Origin: Shewanella nanhaiensis
Lineage (GTDB): Bacteria > Pseudomonadota > Gammaproteobacteria > Enterobacterales > Shewanellaceae
Length of the DNA: 64,000 bases
NCBI RefSeq assembly: GCF_019457885.1
Contig: NZ_JAHZST010000009.1
Location: forward strand, 62,001 to 126,000
Direction of reading: 5' to 3'
Positions 53,099-63,350 of this stretch are shown piece after piece. How positions within the stretch are numbered: position 1 is the stretch's first letter; every line of letters starts with the position of its first letter. Position numbers and translations under genes: made by a program. The notes under the pieces were generated by a model, which was given only the letters and a program-made list of their open reading frames with translations, ran no database searches and was not told the DNA's origin.

Positions 53099-54613
53099 TT
53101 AGTTCAGTTTAACTTTCCAGATAGCTGGACCCGTCTCATGGGCATTCACACCATCTGAATCAACTGCGACAGTGACCGGCATATCCTTTACATCAAACTC
53201 ATAAATAGCTTCCATACCTAAATCGGCAAAAGCGACAACACGGGAAGTTTTAATCGCTTTCGACACTAAATAGGCAGCGCCACCGACAGCCATCAGGTAA
53301 ACAGCTTTATTTTTCTTAATAGAAGCGACAGTAGCAGGCCCACGCTCAGCTTTACCTATCATGCCCATCAATCCAGTCTTCTCTAGCATCAGATCGGTAA
53401 ACTTATCCATACGAGTCGCCGTTGTTGGGCCAGCAGGTCCTACAACTTCACTGCCAACAGGATCAACAGGGCCAACGTAATAGATAAACTTACCTTTAAA
53501 GTCTACCCCTTCTGGCAAGCCTTCACCTGACTCAATCAGACTTTGAATACGCTTGTGAGCCGCATCTCGGCCGGTGAGCATCTTGCCATTTAATAGCAGT
53601 GTATCACCGCTCTTCCACTGCTCGATCTCAGCTTGAGTGACACTGTTTAGATCAACACGGCGCGTGTTTTCTCCCGCTTCTCGGGTGATCACAGGCCAAT
53701 CTTCCAGTGATGGCGGCGTCAATACAGCAGGGCCACTTCCGTCAAGGTGAAAATGCACATGACGCGTAGCAGCGCAGTTGGGGATCATCACCACAGGTTT
53801 AGATGCCGCATGAGTCGGCGCCGTTTTAATTTTAATATCAAGCACAGTGGTTAATCCACCTAAGCCCTGCGCGCCAATACCGAGTTTATTAGAGCGCTCA
53901 AAGATATCTAAACGCATCTTCTCTTCTGTGGTTTCTGCACCTTTAGCTTGAAGCTCATGGATATCGACAGGATCCATTAGAGACTCTTTTGCCATCACAG
54001 CGGCTTTTTCAGCGGTACCACCAATACCTATGCCTAGCATTCCCGGTGGGCACCAGCCAGCCCCCATTGTGGGTAACGTTTTCTCAACCCAAGCAGCCAC
54101 ATCATCCGATGGGTTTAACATTGCCATCTTAGACTTATTTTCTGAACCACCACCTTTAGCGGCAATGGCAACTTCAACATGATCGCCAGGTACCATATCG
54201 ATATGGACAACCGATGGCGTATTATCTTTGGTGTTTTTGCGGCCGCCAGCCGGATCGGCAACGATCGATGCACGAAGTGGATTATCAGGGTTGTTGTAAG
54301 CTTGCCTGACACCCTCATCGACCATCTGTTGAACGGTCATATCCGTCTTGTCCCACTTAACGCCCATTCCTACTTTAACGAAACAGGTCACAATCCCGGT
54401 ATCTTGGCATAAAGGACGTTTCCCCTCAGCCGACATACGTGAGTTGATCAAGATCTGTGCAATTGCATCTTTAGCCGCTGCGCTCTCTTCACGCTCATAA
54501 GCCTCAGACATAGCGTCAACGAAATCTTTGGGGTGGTAATATGAGATATATTGTAGGGAATCGGCAACGCTCTCAATAAGATCGGCTTGCTTAATGATGA
54601 CTTCTTTACTCAC
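53099..54613 (-). CDS. fumA: Class I fumarate hydratase (iron-sulfur, FumA/FumB type)
   Basis: This 504-residue cytoplasmic enzyme interconverts fumarate and malate and uses an oxygen-sensitive [4Fe-4S] cluster. I place the start at GTG 54613, with AAGGA seven bases upstream, instead of the TTG at 54646 that lacks a ribosome site. Cluster cysteines are in RPLCQDTGIVT, GAGWCPPGMLGIGIGG and VMIPNCAATRHVHF. The C-terminal beta domain has PAGPTTATRMDKFTD and KAERGPATV. It is divergent from pabB. It serves both the TCA cycle and fumarate respiration. Confidence 0.93.
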   Translation of the reverse strand: MSKEVIIKQADLIESVADSLQYISYYHPKDFVDAMSEAYEREESAAAKDAIAQILINSRMSAEGKRPLCQDTGIVTCFVKVGMGVKWDKTDMTVQQMVDEGVRQAYNNPDNPLRASIVADPAGGRKNTKDNTPSVVHIDMVPGDHVEVAIAAKGGGSENKSKMAMLNPSDDVAAWVEKTLPTMGAGWCPPGMLGIGIGGTAEKAAVMAKESLMDPVDIHELQAKGAETTEEKMRLDIFERSNKLGIGAQGLGGLTTVLDIKIKTAPTHAASKPVVMIPNCAATRHVHFHLDGSGPAVLTPPSLEDWPVITREAGENTRRVDLNSVTQAEIEQWKSGDTLLLNGKMLTGRDAAHKRIQSLIESGEGLPEGVDFKGKFIYYVGPVDPVGSEVVGPAGPTTATRMDKFTDLMLEKTGLMGMIGKAERGPATVASIKKNKAVYLMAVGGAAYLVSKAIKTSRVVAFADLGMEAIYEFDVKDMPVTVAVDSDGVNAHETGPAIWKVKLN

Positions 54614-54884
54614 AGACTCTTCCTTTTTTATCGGATCTATACCCAAACCACCTCAAAATTCAGGATTCTGCAAATAAAGGCAGTTCGGGTATATTAGGGT
54701 GCATTCCAATAGTTTCATTGGCTTACATACTTCTTATAATTTATTGGCCCATGATACCTTCCTCAGACTCTTAGGGAAACATCACACACCAGCTTGTAGA
54801 TAGTTTTTTTAATTCTAGCCTATGGTTATGGTACCCTACCTAGGTATTTCAAAGGGATCTTCCCATTTTTATTAAGGTTTTTTG

Positions 54885-56288
54885 ATGAGTTGTTCGGCGT
54901 CGCATCAACTTGCAGTTCGCAAGTTGACTTGGGATCATACTTCTACAGCACTGTTTTCACATTTTTCAGATCAACCTTGGGCCATGCTATTAGACTCTGC
55001 TAACGCCCCTCACGCAGACGCTAAACACGACATCATAGTGTGTGAGCCAGTGGCGACAATCGTTACTGAGTCAGGGTTAAGTAAAGTTAGCCATTATGAG
55101 GGCAATCGAGTCAGCCGAGTCGATACTTTCACAATTGATCCCTTCAAGGTTATTAAGCAAAGCCTCAATGATTATTTTCCCACTCCTTTAACAAGCCAGC
55201 TGCCATTCTCTGGCGGCGCCCTAGGTAGTTTTAGTTACGATCTGGGCAGACAGATTGAAAAGCTGCCAAATATTGCTCAACGAGATATCGATTTGGCGGA
55301 GCTCAATATAGGCCTCTATATGTGGGCGCTTATCTATGACTATCAATCGGCTTGCTGGCTATTAGTTCATTACCAAGGAAAGGACGCGCTACAAAAGCAA
55401 TTAGTTAAGCTTGAATCTCTACTGAACAAAAATAACAACAAAAAGAATCAAACATTTACTCTCACCAGTGGTTGGCAAAACCAGATCAGCCAAGAGCAAT
55501 ACACAGAGAAGTTTGCTCAGGTGCAGCGTTACCTGCATAGCGGTGATTGCTATCAGATAAACTTGACCCATAGATTCGAAGCCGATTATCAAGGTGATGA
55601 ATGGCAGGCATATATTGAGCTAAGGAAAACCAACAAGGCCCCCTTCTCTGCATTTATCAGGCTAGAGAACGCCAGTATCTTGTCTATTTCACCGGAGCGC
55701 TTTGTGCAGTTAGTGGATAGAGATATACAAACCAAACCGATTAAGGGAACGCGTCCAAGATTCAGTAATCCTGTACAGGACAGTGAGTCAGCCATGGCGC
55801 TTTCACTGGCAACAAAAGATCGAGCGGAAAATCTGATGATTGTCGATCTACTGCGCAATGATATCGGTAAGGTGGCACAAGCAGGTTCTGTGAATGTTCC
55901 CCACCTGTTTAGTATTGAAAGCTTTCCCGCTGTACATCACCTTGTGAGCACAGTCACAGCAAAGTTAGCACCTCAATATCAGGCAAGTGATCTGCTTAAA
56001 GCAACTTTCCCAGGTGGCTCAATCACAGGAGCCCCTAAAATTCGAGCCATGGAGATCATTGAGGAGCTTGAACCTTCAAGGCGTAGCCTATACTGTGGTT
56101 CTATCGGTTATATAAGCCAAGATGGCCAAATGGATACCAGTATCACCATTAGAACCTTGGTAGCCCAATCAAATCGGATCTATTGCTGGGCCGGTGGTGG
56201 CATAGTTGCCGACTCTGTGGCAGATGAAGAGTATCAAGAAACCTATGACAAGGTGAGTAGAATACTGCCGATTCTGGAGAAGATGTAA
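54885..56288 (+). CDS. pabB: Aminodeoxychorismate synthase component I
   Basis: This 467-residue chorismate-utilising enzyme makes 4-amino-4-deoxychorismate from chorismate and ammonia supplied by PabA, in folate biosynthesis. The start at ATG 54885 is preferred to TTG 54882. Conserved segments are YQINLTHRFEADY, SISPERFVQL, PIKGTRPR (PabB catalytic-Lys motif), DLLRNDIGKV, TFPGGSITGAPKIRAMEIIEEL and YCGSIGYI. The PIKGT motif favours PabB over TrpE. No pabA lies next to it. A Nudix gene follows 35 bp downstream on the same strand. Confidence 0.93.
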   Translation: MSCSASHQLAVRKLTWDHTSTALFSHFSDQPWAMLLDSANAPHADAKHDIIVCEPVATIVTESGLSKVSHYEGNRVSRVDTFTIDPFKVIKQSLNDYFPTPLTSQLPFSGGALGSFSYDLGRQIEKLPNIAQRDIDLAELNIGLYMWALIYDYQSACWLLVHYQGKDALQKQLVKLESLLNKNNNKKNQTFTLTSGWQNQISQEQYTEKFAQVQRYLHSGDCYQINLTHRFEADYQGDEWQAYIELRKTNKAPFSAFIRLENASILSISPERFVQLVDRDIQTKPIKGTRPRFSNPVQDSESAMALSLATKDRAENLMIVDLLRNDIGKVAQAGSVNVPHLFSIESFPAVHHLVSTVTAKLAPQYQASDLLKATFPGGSITGAPKIRAMEIIEELEPSRRSLYCGSIGYISQDGQMDTSITIRTLVAQSNRIYCWAGGGIVADSVADEEYQETYDKVSRILPILEKM

Positions 56289-56323
56289 GCAGTATTTGAT
56301 TAGCACAATAAAGAGGGGATGAT

Positions 56324-56893
56324 TTGAATTTAGCAGAGTTAAGAGTGAGGTATAACTTCCAAACTTTAACGGATCTTATCAGTCCCCCAATATCAAGTGA
56401 ACTTCGTCAAGCAGCAGTGTTAATCGCATTTACTCAAGTAGATAACGACACACACCTTATTTTAACTCGCCGGCCTATGCATCTGCGCAGTCACCCAGGT
56501 CAGATAAGCTTTCCAGGAGGTAAAGTAGAAAAGTCAGATAGCAATGACATCGCAACGGCATTAAGGGAAGCTGAGGAGGAGATCGCTTTAAAGATCTCAA
56601 ATGTTGACATCTTAGGACAACACCCTAAGTATAAAACCTTTACAGGCTTTGAGATCACACCAGTATTTGGGATTGTTAAACAGAGTTTTGTACCAGAGTT
56701 GGATCCCGGAGAGGTTGACTACCTGTTTACTATTCCACTTAGCTTCCTACTCGATAAACGTAACCGCAAACATTACCTCTACCGCAGGCATGGTGCGCAA
56801 TACACAGTGCACTTTATTCAGTACAAACACCATATGATCTGGGGGGCTACAGCTGCCATCATTGAGCAGCTATGCCAGCAGCTCACCCAATGA
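56324..56893 (+). CDS. nudL: Nudix hydrolase, CoA pyrophosphatase type (NudL-like)
   Basis: This 189-residue hydrolase starts at TTG 56324 with AGAGGGG upstream. The Nudix box runs GGKVEKSDSNDIATALREAE and continues EEIAL, in the CoA-specific arrangement with the preceding RRPMHLRSHPGQISFPGGK signature of the YeaB/NudL subfamily. It should cleave CoA and derivatives to 3',5'-ADP and phosphopantetheine. It sits behind pabB as in many gammaproteobacteria (pabB-nudL). Confidence 0.92.
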   Translation: MNLAELRVRYNFQTLTDLISPPISSELRQAAVLIAFTQVDNDTHLILTRRPMHLRSHPGQISFPGGKVEKSDSNDIATALREAEEEIALKISNVDILGQHPKYKTFTGFEITPVFGIVKQSFVPELDPGEVDYLFTIPLSFLLDKRNRKHYLYRRHGAQYTVHFIQYKHHMIWGATAAIIEQLCQQLTQ

Positions 56894-56901
56894 TTTAACC
56901 T

Positions 56902-57237
56902 CTACACCACAAAACGCACATAAAGACCCGCTGCCAACGAAGCGGTCAACAGCAGTGGAATATTAAACCAGTATCCCATCTTACTGTGGTGAGCAAAGTA
57001 GTAATTAAAGGCTAAGCTGATAAAACTTATCGCAGCACAGGTCCAGATAACATACTCGAGTTCAATAGTATGAGTCTGATCCCAACCTAGTCGAACTGAA
57101 GATCCTTTACTCAAGTAATATCCAACCGCCCTATCAGGCCTCGCTTTATCAAACACAATCAGTGCGTAAACAGCCAAAGACCAGCCACAAACTGATAAAA
57201 ATGACAATAGGAGTTGAAATATCTTAACTTTTTTCAT
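56902..57237 (-). CDS. Small membrane protein of unknown function
   Basis: This 111-residue protein has three hydrophobic segments (about 7-28, 61-80 and 88-108). A soluble loop of about 30 residues (FDKARPDRAVGYYLSKGSSV) lies between the first two. No family is recognised. The frame is long, has a GGAGG ribosome site on the minus strand just upstream of the ATG, and lies convergent with nudL and divergent from asnS, so I think it is a real gene. Confidence 0.6.
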   Translation of the reverse strand: MKKVKIFQLLLSFLSVCGWSLAVYALIVFDKARPDRAVGYYLSKGSSVRLGWDQTHTIELEYVIWTCAAISFISLAFNYYFAHHSKMGYWFNIPLLLTASLAAGLYVRFVV

Positions 57238-57501
57238 ACAGCCTCCTTAGTAACGGCCTTATATAAAGTATAACAATATGATATTGAGCCGCATCTTTCA
57301 GCAACTTATTGCATTTTTTTCTGCTAGAGCCCGGAGTTTTAATCGCTTAACTCCTCTATTTGGGCTGATATATAAACTTTTCTATCATTATTTTTCCAAC
57401 AAGCTACGAATATCCCTATTTACACTTGAGAAAAGCCGTCAGCAAGGTAATATGAACGTCCGATTTTTTTATATAACGTTTCGTTGGAGAACTAAGCAAC
57501 A

Positions 57502-58902
57502 ATGAGCATTACATCTGTCGCTTCTGTATTTAAAGGTGATTTTGCGATCGGTTCGCAAGTTACTGTTCGCGGTTGGGTAAGATCCCGTCGAGATTCCAAA
57601 GCAGGGATCTCTTTTCTTACCGTTTATGATGGTTCCTGCTTTGACCCTATTCAGGGTGTAGTGCCAAATAGCTTAGCTAATTATAATGACGAAATCTTAA
57701 AGCTAACAGCTGGTTGCTCGGTGGTTATGACGGGTGAAGTTGTTGACTCTCCAGGTAAAGGCCAAGCTTTTGAGCTTCAAGTCACTCAGGTTGAAGTCGC
57801 TGGTTGGGTTGAAGACCCTGATACTTACCCAATGGCTGCTAAACGTCACTCCATTGAACATCTAAGAGAGCTGGCTCACTTGCGCCCTCGCACCAATATT
57901 ATTGGTGCTGTTGCCCGTGTACGAAACAGCTTATCCCAGGCTATTCACCGCTTTTACAATGAAGAGGGCTTTATCTGGGTATCTACGCCCCTCATCACTG
58001 CATCAGACTGTGAAGGTGCTGGTGAGATGTTCCGCGTTTCAACACTTGATATGGAAAACCTGCCACGCACTGATGAAGGGAAAGTCGATTACAGTGAAGA
58101 CTTCTTCGGTAAAGAGTCTTTCTTAACCGTATCAGGCCAGCTTAACGCTGAGACTTATGCGAGTGCACTGTCTAAGGTTTATACCTTCGGTCCCACTTTC
58201 CGTGCTGAAAACTCTAATACTAGTCGTCACTTAGCTGAATTCTGGATGGTTGAGCCTGAAGTCGCATTCGCAGATCTTGACGATGTAGCAGGCCTTGCTG
58301 AGCAGATGCTTAAATTCTGTTTTAAAGCTGTGCTTGAAGAGCGTCGCGATGATCTTGAGTTTTTCGCACAACGCGTTGATAAAACAGTTATCGAACGTTT
58401 AGAGTCATTTGTTAACAGTGATTTTGCTCAAGTCGACTACACTGACGCGGTTGAGATCTTAAAGAACTGCGGCAAAAAGTTTGAATACGATGTTGAGTGG
58501 GGTATAGATCTACAATCTGAGCATGAGCGCTACCTTGCTGAAGAGCACTTTAAAGCGCCTGTCGTGGTTAAAAACTACCCGAAAGACATTAAAGCCTTCT
58601 ATATGCGACTCAATAAAGATGGTAAAACCGTTGCAGCAATGGACGTACTTGCTCCAGGCATCGGTGAAATTATCGGTGGTGCCCAACGTGAGGAGCGTTT
58701 AGAGGTTCTTGATGCTCGTCTCGAGGAGATGAACCTTAGCAAAGAGGATTACTGGTGGTACAGAGATATGCGCCGCTACGGCACAGTACCACACTCAGGA
58801 TTCGGTCTAGGTTTTGAGCGCTTGGTATCTTATGTGACTGGTGTTTCCAACATTCGCGATGTGATCCCCTTCCCTCGCGCACCAAAATCAGCAAGCTTCT
58901 AA
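57502..58902 (+). CDS. asnS: Asparagine-tRNA ligase
   Basis: This 466-residue class IIb aminoacyl-tRNA synthetase charges tRNA-Asn. An N-terminal OB-fold anticodon-binding domain ([20 protein letters not shown]) leads into the catalytic domain. Motif 1 lies in [21 protein letters not shown], motif 2 is [24 protein letters not shown], and motif 3 is [15 protein letters not shown]. These segments are landmarks, not continuous. GGAGA precedes the ATG, and a bidirectional terminator follows. Confidence 0.97.
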   Translation: MSITSVASVFKGDFAIGSQVTVRGWVRSRRDSKAGISFLTVYDGSCFDPIQGVVPNSLANYNDEILKLTAGCSVVMTGEVVDSPGKGQAFELQVTQVEVAGWVEDPDTYPMAAKRHSIEHLRELAHLRPRTNIIGAVARVRNSLSQAIHRFYNEEGFIWVSTPLITASDCEGAGEMFRVSTLDMENLPRTDEGKVDYSEDFFGKESFLTVSGQLNAETYASALSKVYTFGPTFRAENSNTSRHLAEFWMVEPEVAFADLDDVAGLAEQMLKFCFKAVLEERRDDLEFFAQRVDKTVIERLESFVNSDFAQVDYTDAVEILKNCGKKFEYDVEWGIDLQSEHERYLAEEHFKAPVVVKNYPKDIKAFYMRLNKDGKTVAAMDVLAPGIGEIIGGAQREERLEVLDARLEEMNLSKEDYWWYRDMRRYGTVPHSGFGLGFERLVSYVTGVSNIRDVIPFPRAPKSASF

Positions 58903-58914
58903 CGCAATTGAAAA

Positions 58915-58948
58915 TAAAAAACGCCCTATATGTATATGGGCGTTTTTT
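58915..58948. terminator. Bidirectional terminator between asnS and tadD
   Basis: AAAAAACGCCC pairs with GGGCGTTTTTTT around TATATGTATAT. A and T runs on both sides allow use by both convergent genes. Confidence 0.9.
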
Positions 58949-58972
58949 TATCTGTTATAAACCAAGCACCCA

Positions 58973-59989
58973 TTATTTTCGATGTTCAAACTCCATTGAG
59001 GCTCTTTTAAGGTTTTTCTGAGCCTGATCAAAATAGCTTGGTGAGCGATCAATCGCTTGTTTAAAAAATGCAATCGCTTGCTCATACTGACCTTCAAGCA
59101 TTAAAAAATACCCCAAGTCATTTAATGCATCAGCAGGAGACATAATATGCTCCAATGTTGATAATGCTCTCAAATATTGACCTTTTTTCACATAAACCAG
59201 ACCTAAATTGCTCCAGCCCCGGTTAAAGCTAGGATCCTCTTTAACAGCCTGTTTTAAATAGTGCTCAGCCATTGAGATATCACCGCTTAAATAGTATGAG
59301 TAACCTAAATTTGTCGTTATTAAGGCTGAGTTGGGCGCTTTTAATCTCGCCAGTTCATAATAACTTCTGGCCTGCTCATGACTATTGTCCAGATCATATA
59401 AAATAGCTAAGGCGTTATAGATCCTAAGCGGAGAATCACTGTCCAGTTGATAAAACTCCTCCTTTAACTCGGTTGTTTTTAATTGGGCCAATCGCGCTTG
59501 ATCTAGTCCCACCGCCATATGTAAATTTTTAGTAGCATCAGCATGTTGCCGCCTTTCCATATTGATTAAACCAAGGCCTGCGTGAGCCATCATCATCAAA
59601 GGATCAATCGCTAACGCTTCACTATATGTTTGATAAGCAAGTTGTACGTTTCCTTTTATGCTATGGATCCTAGCAATATGATATAAAACAATGGCATTTT
59701 CAGAGTTAAAATCTAATGCTTGAACATAAAGATAAAGTGCTTGATCCAAATGACCTAACCTTTCCTCACCTTTTGCTCTTTCAACCGCCTCCTCTGCAGT
59801 TTTTGGCGCACTATCTACCGTAATAGGAAGAGTATTTTGACTATCATAGAGATCAAATCGAGATGATGGGGTTTGATTAACTTCTACAGGTTCCTTTGAA
59901 GTTGAAACACAAGCGCCTAAGAACAGTGACAAAAAAATAGAAAAGAAGCGCAACTTTATATCACCACCTTTTTTCACCACCTTAATCAT
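58973..59989 (-). CDS. tadD: TPR lipoprotein, TadD-like
   Basis: This 338-residue outer-membrane lipoprotein has a lipobox LGACVST near residue 28 after a hydrophobic signal. Five or more tetratricopeptide repeats follow, for example ALYLYVQALDFNSENAIVLYHIARIHS, KAPNSALITTNLGYSYYLSG and YLRALSTLEHIMSPADALNDLGYFLML (landmarks). Its position directly after tadC is typical for TadD, which assists secretin assembly in tight-adherence (Flp) pilus systems. Confidence 0.85.
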   Translation of the reverse strand: MIKVVKKGGDIKLRFFSIFLSLFLGACVSTSKEPVEVNQTPSSRFDLYDSQNTLPITVDSAPKTAEEAVERAKGEERLGHLDQALYLYVQALDFNSENAIVLYHIARIHSIKGNVQLAYQTYSEALAIDPLMMMAHAGLGLINMERRQHADATKNLHMAVGLDQARLAQLKTTELKEEFYQLDSDSPLRIYNALAILYDLDNSHEQARSYYELARLKAPNSALITTNLGYSYYLSGDISMAEHYLKQAVKEDPSFNRGWSNLGLVYVKKGQYLRALSTLEHIMSPADALNDLGYFLMLEGQYEQAIAFFKQAIDRSPSYFDQAQKNLKRASMEFEHRK

Positions 59990-60062
59990 AATCTCTATCC
60001 CCTTTTCACTCTTATTGATGTCACTCTTTCACTCAAGACCCATAACATTGATAGTAACTTCC

Positions 60063-61037
60063 CTAGAATGCTTGTCCCCACACCTTCATGACTTTCAACA
60101 CGGCAGGGCCAACAGCCACAATAAAAAAAGATGGCCAAATACAGCACATCATTGGAAATATCATTTTAACTGCAAGCTTTGCAGCTTGCTCTTCAGCTTC
60201 CTGCAAACGTTTATTTCTATATTCATCAGAAAACACTCTCAAAGTGGCGGCAATTCCGGTTCCTAGCCTAATACTTTGAGAAATAGCTGAGTTCAGCCCC
60301 TTAATATCTTCTAATCCAGTTCTATCGACAAACTCACTTAATGCCACTTTTACCGTTAAGCCAGCCCTTACTTTACTGCACACTAAATCCAATTCACTCG
60401 CGAGGCAGGGATGACTTATCGCTAACTCTTTAGCTACCCGCTGTAAGGCTGCAAGCAGACCAAGCCCAGCCTCACAACAAACTACTAATAGATCTAACGC
60501 ATCAGGAAAACCTGTTCTCAATAGCCTCATACGTCGATTTGCTAGCCACTGCAGTACAATAGAGGGTAAAAGGTAAGCGCCACCAATTAAGAGCAGTACA
60601 ACATACGCACTCACCACTCCTGACATTTCAGGAAACATACTCAACACAAGGATAGAGAGAAAACCCGCAATCAAAAATAAAATCAGTTTGACAGAGCTGA
60701 AAATAGCTAATGCATTTTCAGAGTGCAGCCCAGCATGGATCAATAGTCGGCGTGTTTCGTCATTGGAAAGGTTAATGGGAGATTTTTTGGCAACTTGACC
60801 AATGCCATGTTCAATCGTCGAATTGACATCCGCTTGAGCTTTGTTGAGCGGCTCATCCTCCTTATTGATGTGTTTTAATCTTTTTCTTAATGGTGAATAA
60901 ATACCGCTAATAAAGTACGCAACTGAGATAGCAAACGTAACCCCAGCGATTGCAGCTACCACATAAAGGGTCCACCGCACATGCCTAGGATCATCAAATA
61001 GAGAACCTAATAAGCTAATTAAATAGTCCATAATCAC
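60063..61037 (-). CDS. tadC: Tad pilus inner-membrane platform protein TadC
   Basis: This 324-residue protein has four predicted helices and a T2SSF domain (residues about 165-290), with FPDALDLLVVCCEAGLGLLAALQRVA and SIRLGTGIAATLRVFSDEYRNKRLQEAEEQAAKLAVKM as family landmarks. It forms the platform with TadB for Flp pilus assembly. Its start overlaps the tadB stop by 4 bp. Confidence 0.9.
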   Translation of the reverse strand: MIMDYLISLLGSLFDDPRHVRWTLYVVAAIAGVTFAISVAYFISGIYSPLRKRLKHINKEDEPLNKAQADVNSTIEHGIGQVAKKSPINLSNDETRRLLIHAGLHSENALAIFSSVKLILFLIAGFLSILVLSMFPEMSGVVSAYVVLLLIGGAYLLPSIVLQWLANRRMRLLRTGFPDALDLLVVCCEAGLGLLAALQRVAKELAISHPCLASELDLVCSKVRAGLTVKVALSEFVDRTGLEDIKGLNSAISQSIRLGTGIAATLRVFSDEYRNKRLQEAEEQAAKLAVKMIFPMMCCIWPSFFIVAVGPAVLKVMKVWGQAF

Positions 61038-62011
61038 ACATCTATTTTAATTAATTTACTTATCCACCAGCCACCAATTGTCATGCCGATGGCCCCCCAC
61101 ATCAGTAACTTTTGTCCCCCTTCTGTCCCCGTTAGTTCAGACACATAGGAGGGAGTTTGGATATAGATAACGGCAAATAATACAAAAGGTAGTAAGATAA
61201 GAATCCAAGCAGATAAACGTCCTTCCGCTGATAAAGTTTTTACTCTGCGCCTAAAAGTAAACCTCTCTCTAATCACACGTGACAAACTCTCAATATTCTC
61301 GGCTAAGTTCCCACCCGTTTCTTTTTGAACCATCACAGCGCTGGCAAATGCCATTGCAGACACACTTGGAACCCGCTCGATAAAACCAAGCAACGCTCGC
61401 TTTACATCTTTTGAATAGTTAAGGTTTGCAAACATTAAGCGGAACTCTTTGGCTATTGGGCCCTCCATCTCCTCTGTCGAGAGTTTAATGGCATCTGAAA
61501 AGGAGTATCCCGCTTGCAAAGCTCGGCGAATAACATCAAGCGCGTCAGGAAAACTTGCCTCTATCAGATCCATCCTTTTGTTTGTGTCTCGGGTCAATTT
61601 AAAGTGATACATTATAATTGTCGCTACACAGACGATAGCCGTGATAATAGGTTCATTGGCAAAATACCAAGTAGCCATACCTGTAATGATCGCAGAGAGT
61701 AGTGACAATAAAAAAAAGTGATGACCCATCATCCTATAATCAGCCAGCTCCAATCGATAACTTAAATTATCGATAAACTCTACCTTCTCTAAGGCGCGGC
61801 CAATTTTTGATATTTTTTTTAGTTTATTCTCCCTTAATAACGAGGTTTCAAGCGCTCTATCATCGGCCTCCTCCGCTAACTTTTTTAACCTCTTGCGAAC
61901 CAGTGACGTATTAGCACGCTGTGGGCTGTATACAGGCATAAATAGTGCTTGGGAAAGTAAAATCACGGCGATAAAGATTAAGCCAAGAAATATCAACTCA
62001 TTTGAAAACAT
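61034..62011 (-). CDS. tadB: Tad pilus inner-membrane platform protein TadB
   Basis: This 325-residue T2SSF-domain protein has N-terminal (LIFLGLIFIAVILLSQALF) and C-terminal membrane helices and the central FPDALDVIRRALQAGYSFSDAIKLST and VMVQKETGGNLAENIESLSRVIRERFTFRR landmarks. It pairs with TadC around the TadA ATPase. The gene lies 11 bp after tadA. Confidence 0.9.
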   Translation of the reverse strand: MFSNELIFLGLIFIAVILLSQALFMPVYSPQRANTSLVRKRLKKLAEEADDRALETSLLRENKLKKISKIGRALEKVEFIDNLSYRLELADYRMMGHHFFLLSLLSAIITGMATWYFANEPIITAIVCVATIIMYHFKLTRDTNKRMDLIEASFPDALDVIRRALQAGYSFSDAIKLSTEEMEGPIAKEFRLMFANLNYSKDVKRALLGFIERVPSVSAMAFASAVMVQKETGGNLAENIESLSRVIRERFTFRRRVKTLSAEGRLSAWILILLPFVLFAVIYIQTPSYVSELTGTEGGQKLLMWGAIGMTIGGWWISKLIKIDV

Positions 62012-62022
62012 AATACGCTCTC

Positions 62023-63348
62023 TTAGAAATCAGCAAACGGATCACCTGAGTTGAACAGTTCAAAAGGCAGGTCTACCCCATGTTGCTTAAGCTTGTTATG
62101 AAAGCCAGGGATAACCCCTGTTGATTCAAACTTGCCTTTAATCTCCCCACTTTCCTGCTTACCCTCACGAACAAATCGGAACAACTCAGACATAGTGATA
62201 ATCTCGCCCTCCATGCCATTTATTTCCTGAATACTGGTTACCCTACGCCCACCATCTTCAAGCCGTTCTAACTGCACAACCATATCGACTGCTGATGCAA
62301 TTTGAGTTCTTATGTTACTCACTGGCATATCAAAACCCGCCATACACACCATATACTCAAGCCGTCCAAGTGCATCTCTCGGGCTATTGGCATGTAGCGT
62401 CGCTAAGGAACCTTCATGTCCCGTATTCATCGCCGTTAGCATATCCAGCGCTTCACCTCCCCGAACCTCACCAATAACGATTCTGTCGGGTCGCATACGT
62501 AAACAATTTTTCACTAGCTCTCTCTGGCTTATCTCACCTTTACCCTCGATATTGGCAGGGCGGGTCTCTAACCTTACTGTATGAGGTTGTTGTAACTGGA
62601 GCTCAGCCGAATCCTCAATCGTCACTATCCTTTCATTAGTGGGAATGTAGCCAGATAACATGTTTAGCAAGGTTGTTTTTCCACTACCTGTGCCCCCAGA
62701 AACCAGAACATTCAACTTCCCTCTTACTGCGCCCTTCAATAACTCATTCATCTCGGCAGTCATTGAGCCGTAATTAATTAACTGTTCAGCATTGAGCTTA
62801 TCGACTGTAAAGCGCCGTATTGATAATGCGGGTCCGTCTAATGCAAGTGGTGGGATAATGGCGTTGACTCGAGAACCATCTTCAAGCCTTGCATCAACCA
62901 TAGGAGATGATTCATCGACTCTGCGGCCAACTGTAGAGACAATACGGTCAATGATATTAAGCAGGTGTGCATTACTATGGAACTTTATAGCCACAGGCTC
63001 CAGCTTGCCCCGCCTCTCTACATATACTCGATCATAGGAGTTAATTAAAATATCTGAAATACTTGGATCTGCCAGCAAGATCTCAAGCGGGCCTAAACCT
63101 AGTACCTCATCATTGATCAATTTAATAAGCTTTTGTCTAGAGGAGAGACTGACCGGCAGGTGAAGATCATTGATAAGTTTCTCGCAAATTTCATTTATTT
63201 GGATCTTTGCAGCCTCTTTTGAAACGGTCTCGATAAGAGAGAGATCCATAACATTAAGTAGCTTATTATAAAGCTCCTCTTTAAGGTGTAACTCTTCAAC
63301 CGACAAAGGTTTAAACTCATCACGTTCATCTTGCTCAATAAAAGACAT
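62023..63348 (-). CDS. tadA: Tad pilus assembly ATPase TadA/CpaF
   Basis: This 441-residue secretion ATPase has an N-terminal domain up to about 150, Walker A LVSGGTGSGKTTLLN, Asp box TIEDSAELQL, Walker B DRIVIGEVRGGEALDML, and a His box in HEGSLATLHANSPRDALGRLEYM. It powers Flp pilin polymerisation. It is followed by tadB and preceded by the partial tadZ, separated by 2 bp. Confidence 0.95.
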   Translation of the reverse strand: MSFIEQDERDEFKPLSVEELHLKEELYNKLLNVMDLSLIETVSKEAAKIQINEICEKLINDLHLPVSLSSRQKLIKLINDEVLGLGPLEILLADPSISDILINSYDRVYVERRGKLEPVAIKFHSNAHLLNIIDRIVSTVGRRVDESSPMVDARLEDGSRVNAIIPPLALDGPALSIRRFTVDKLNAEQLINYGSMTAEMNELLKGAVRGKLNVLVSGGTGSGKTTLLNMLSGYIPTNERIVTIEDSAELQLQQPHTVRLETRPANIEGKGEISQRELVKNCLRMRPDRIVIGEVRGGEALDMLTAMNTGHEGSLATLHANSPRDALGRLEYMVCMAGFDMPVSNIRTQIASAVDMVVQLERLEDGGRRVTSIQEINGMEGEIITMSELFRFVREGKQESGEIKGKFESTGVIPGFHNKLKQHGVDLPFELFNSGDPFADF

Positions 63349-63350
63349 AA

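Noticed and set aside
57278..57505. 75-codon frame upstream of asnS
   Set aside because: No ribosome site, odd composition, overlaps the asnS start and its leader, and no recognisable family.
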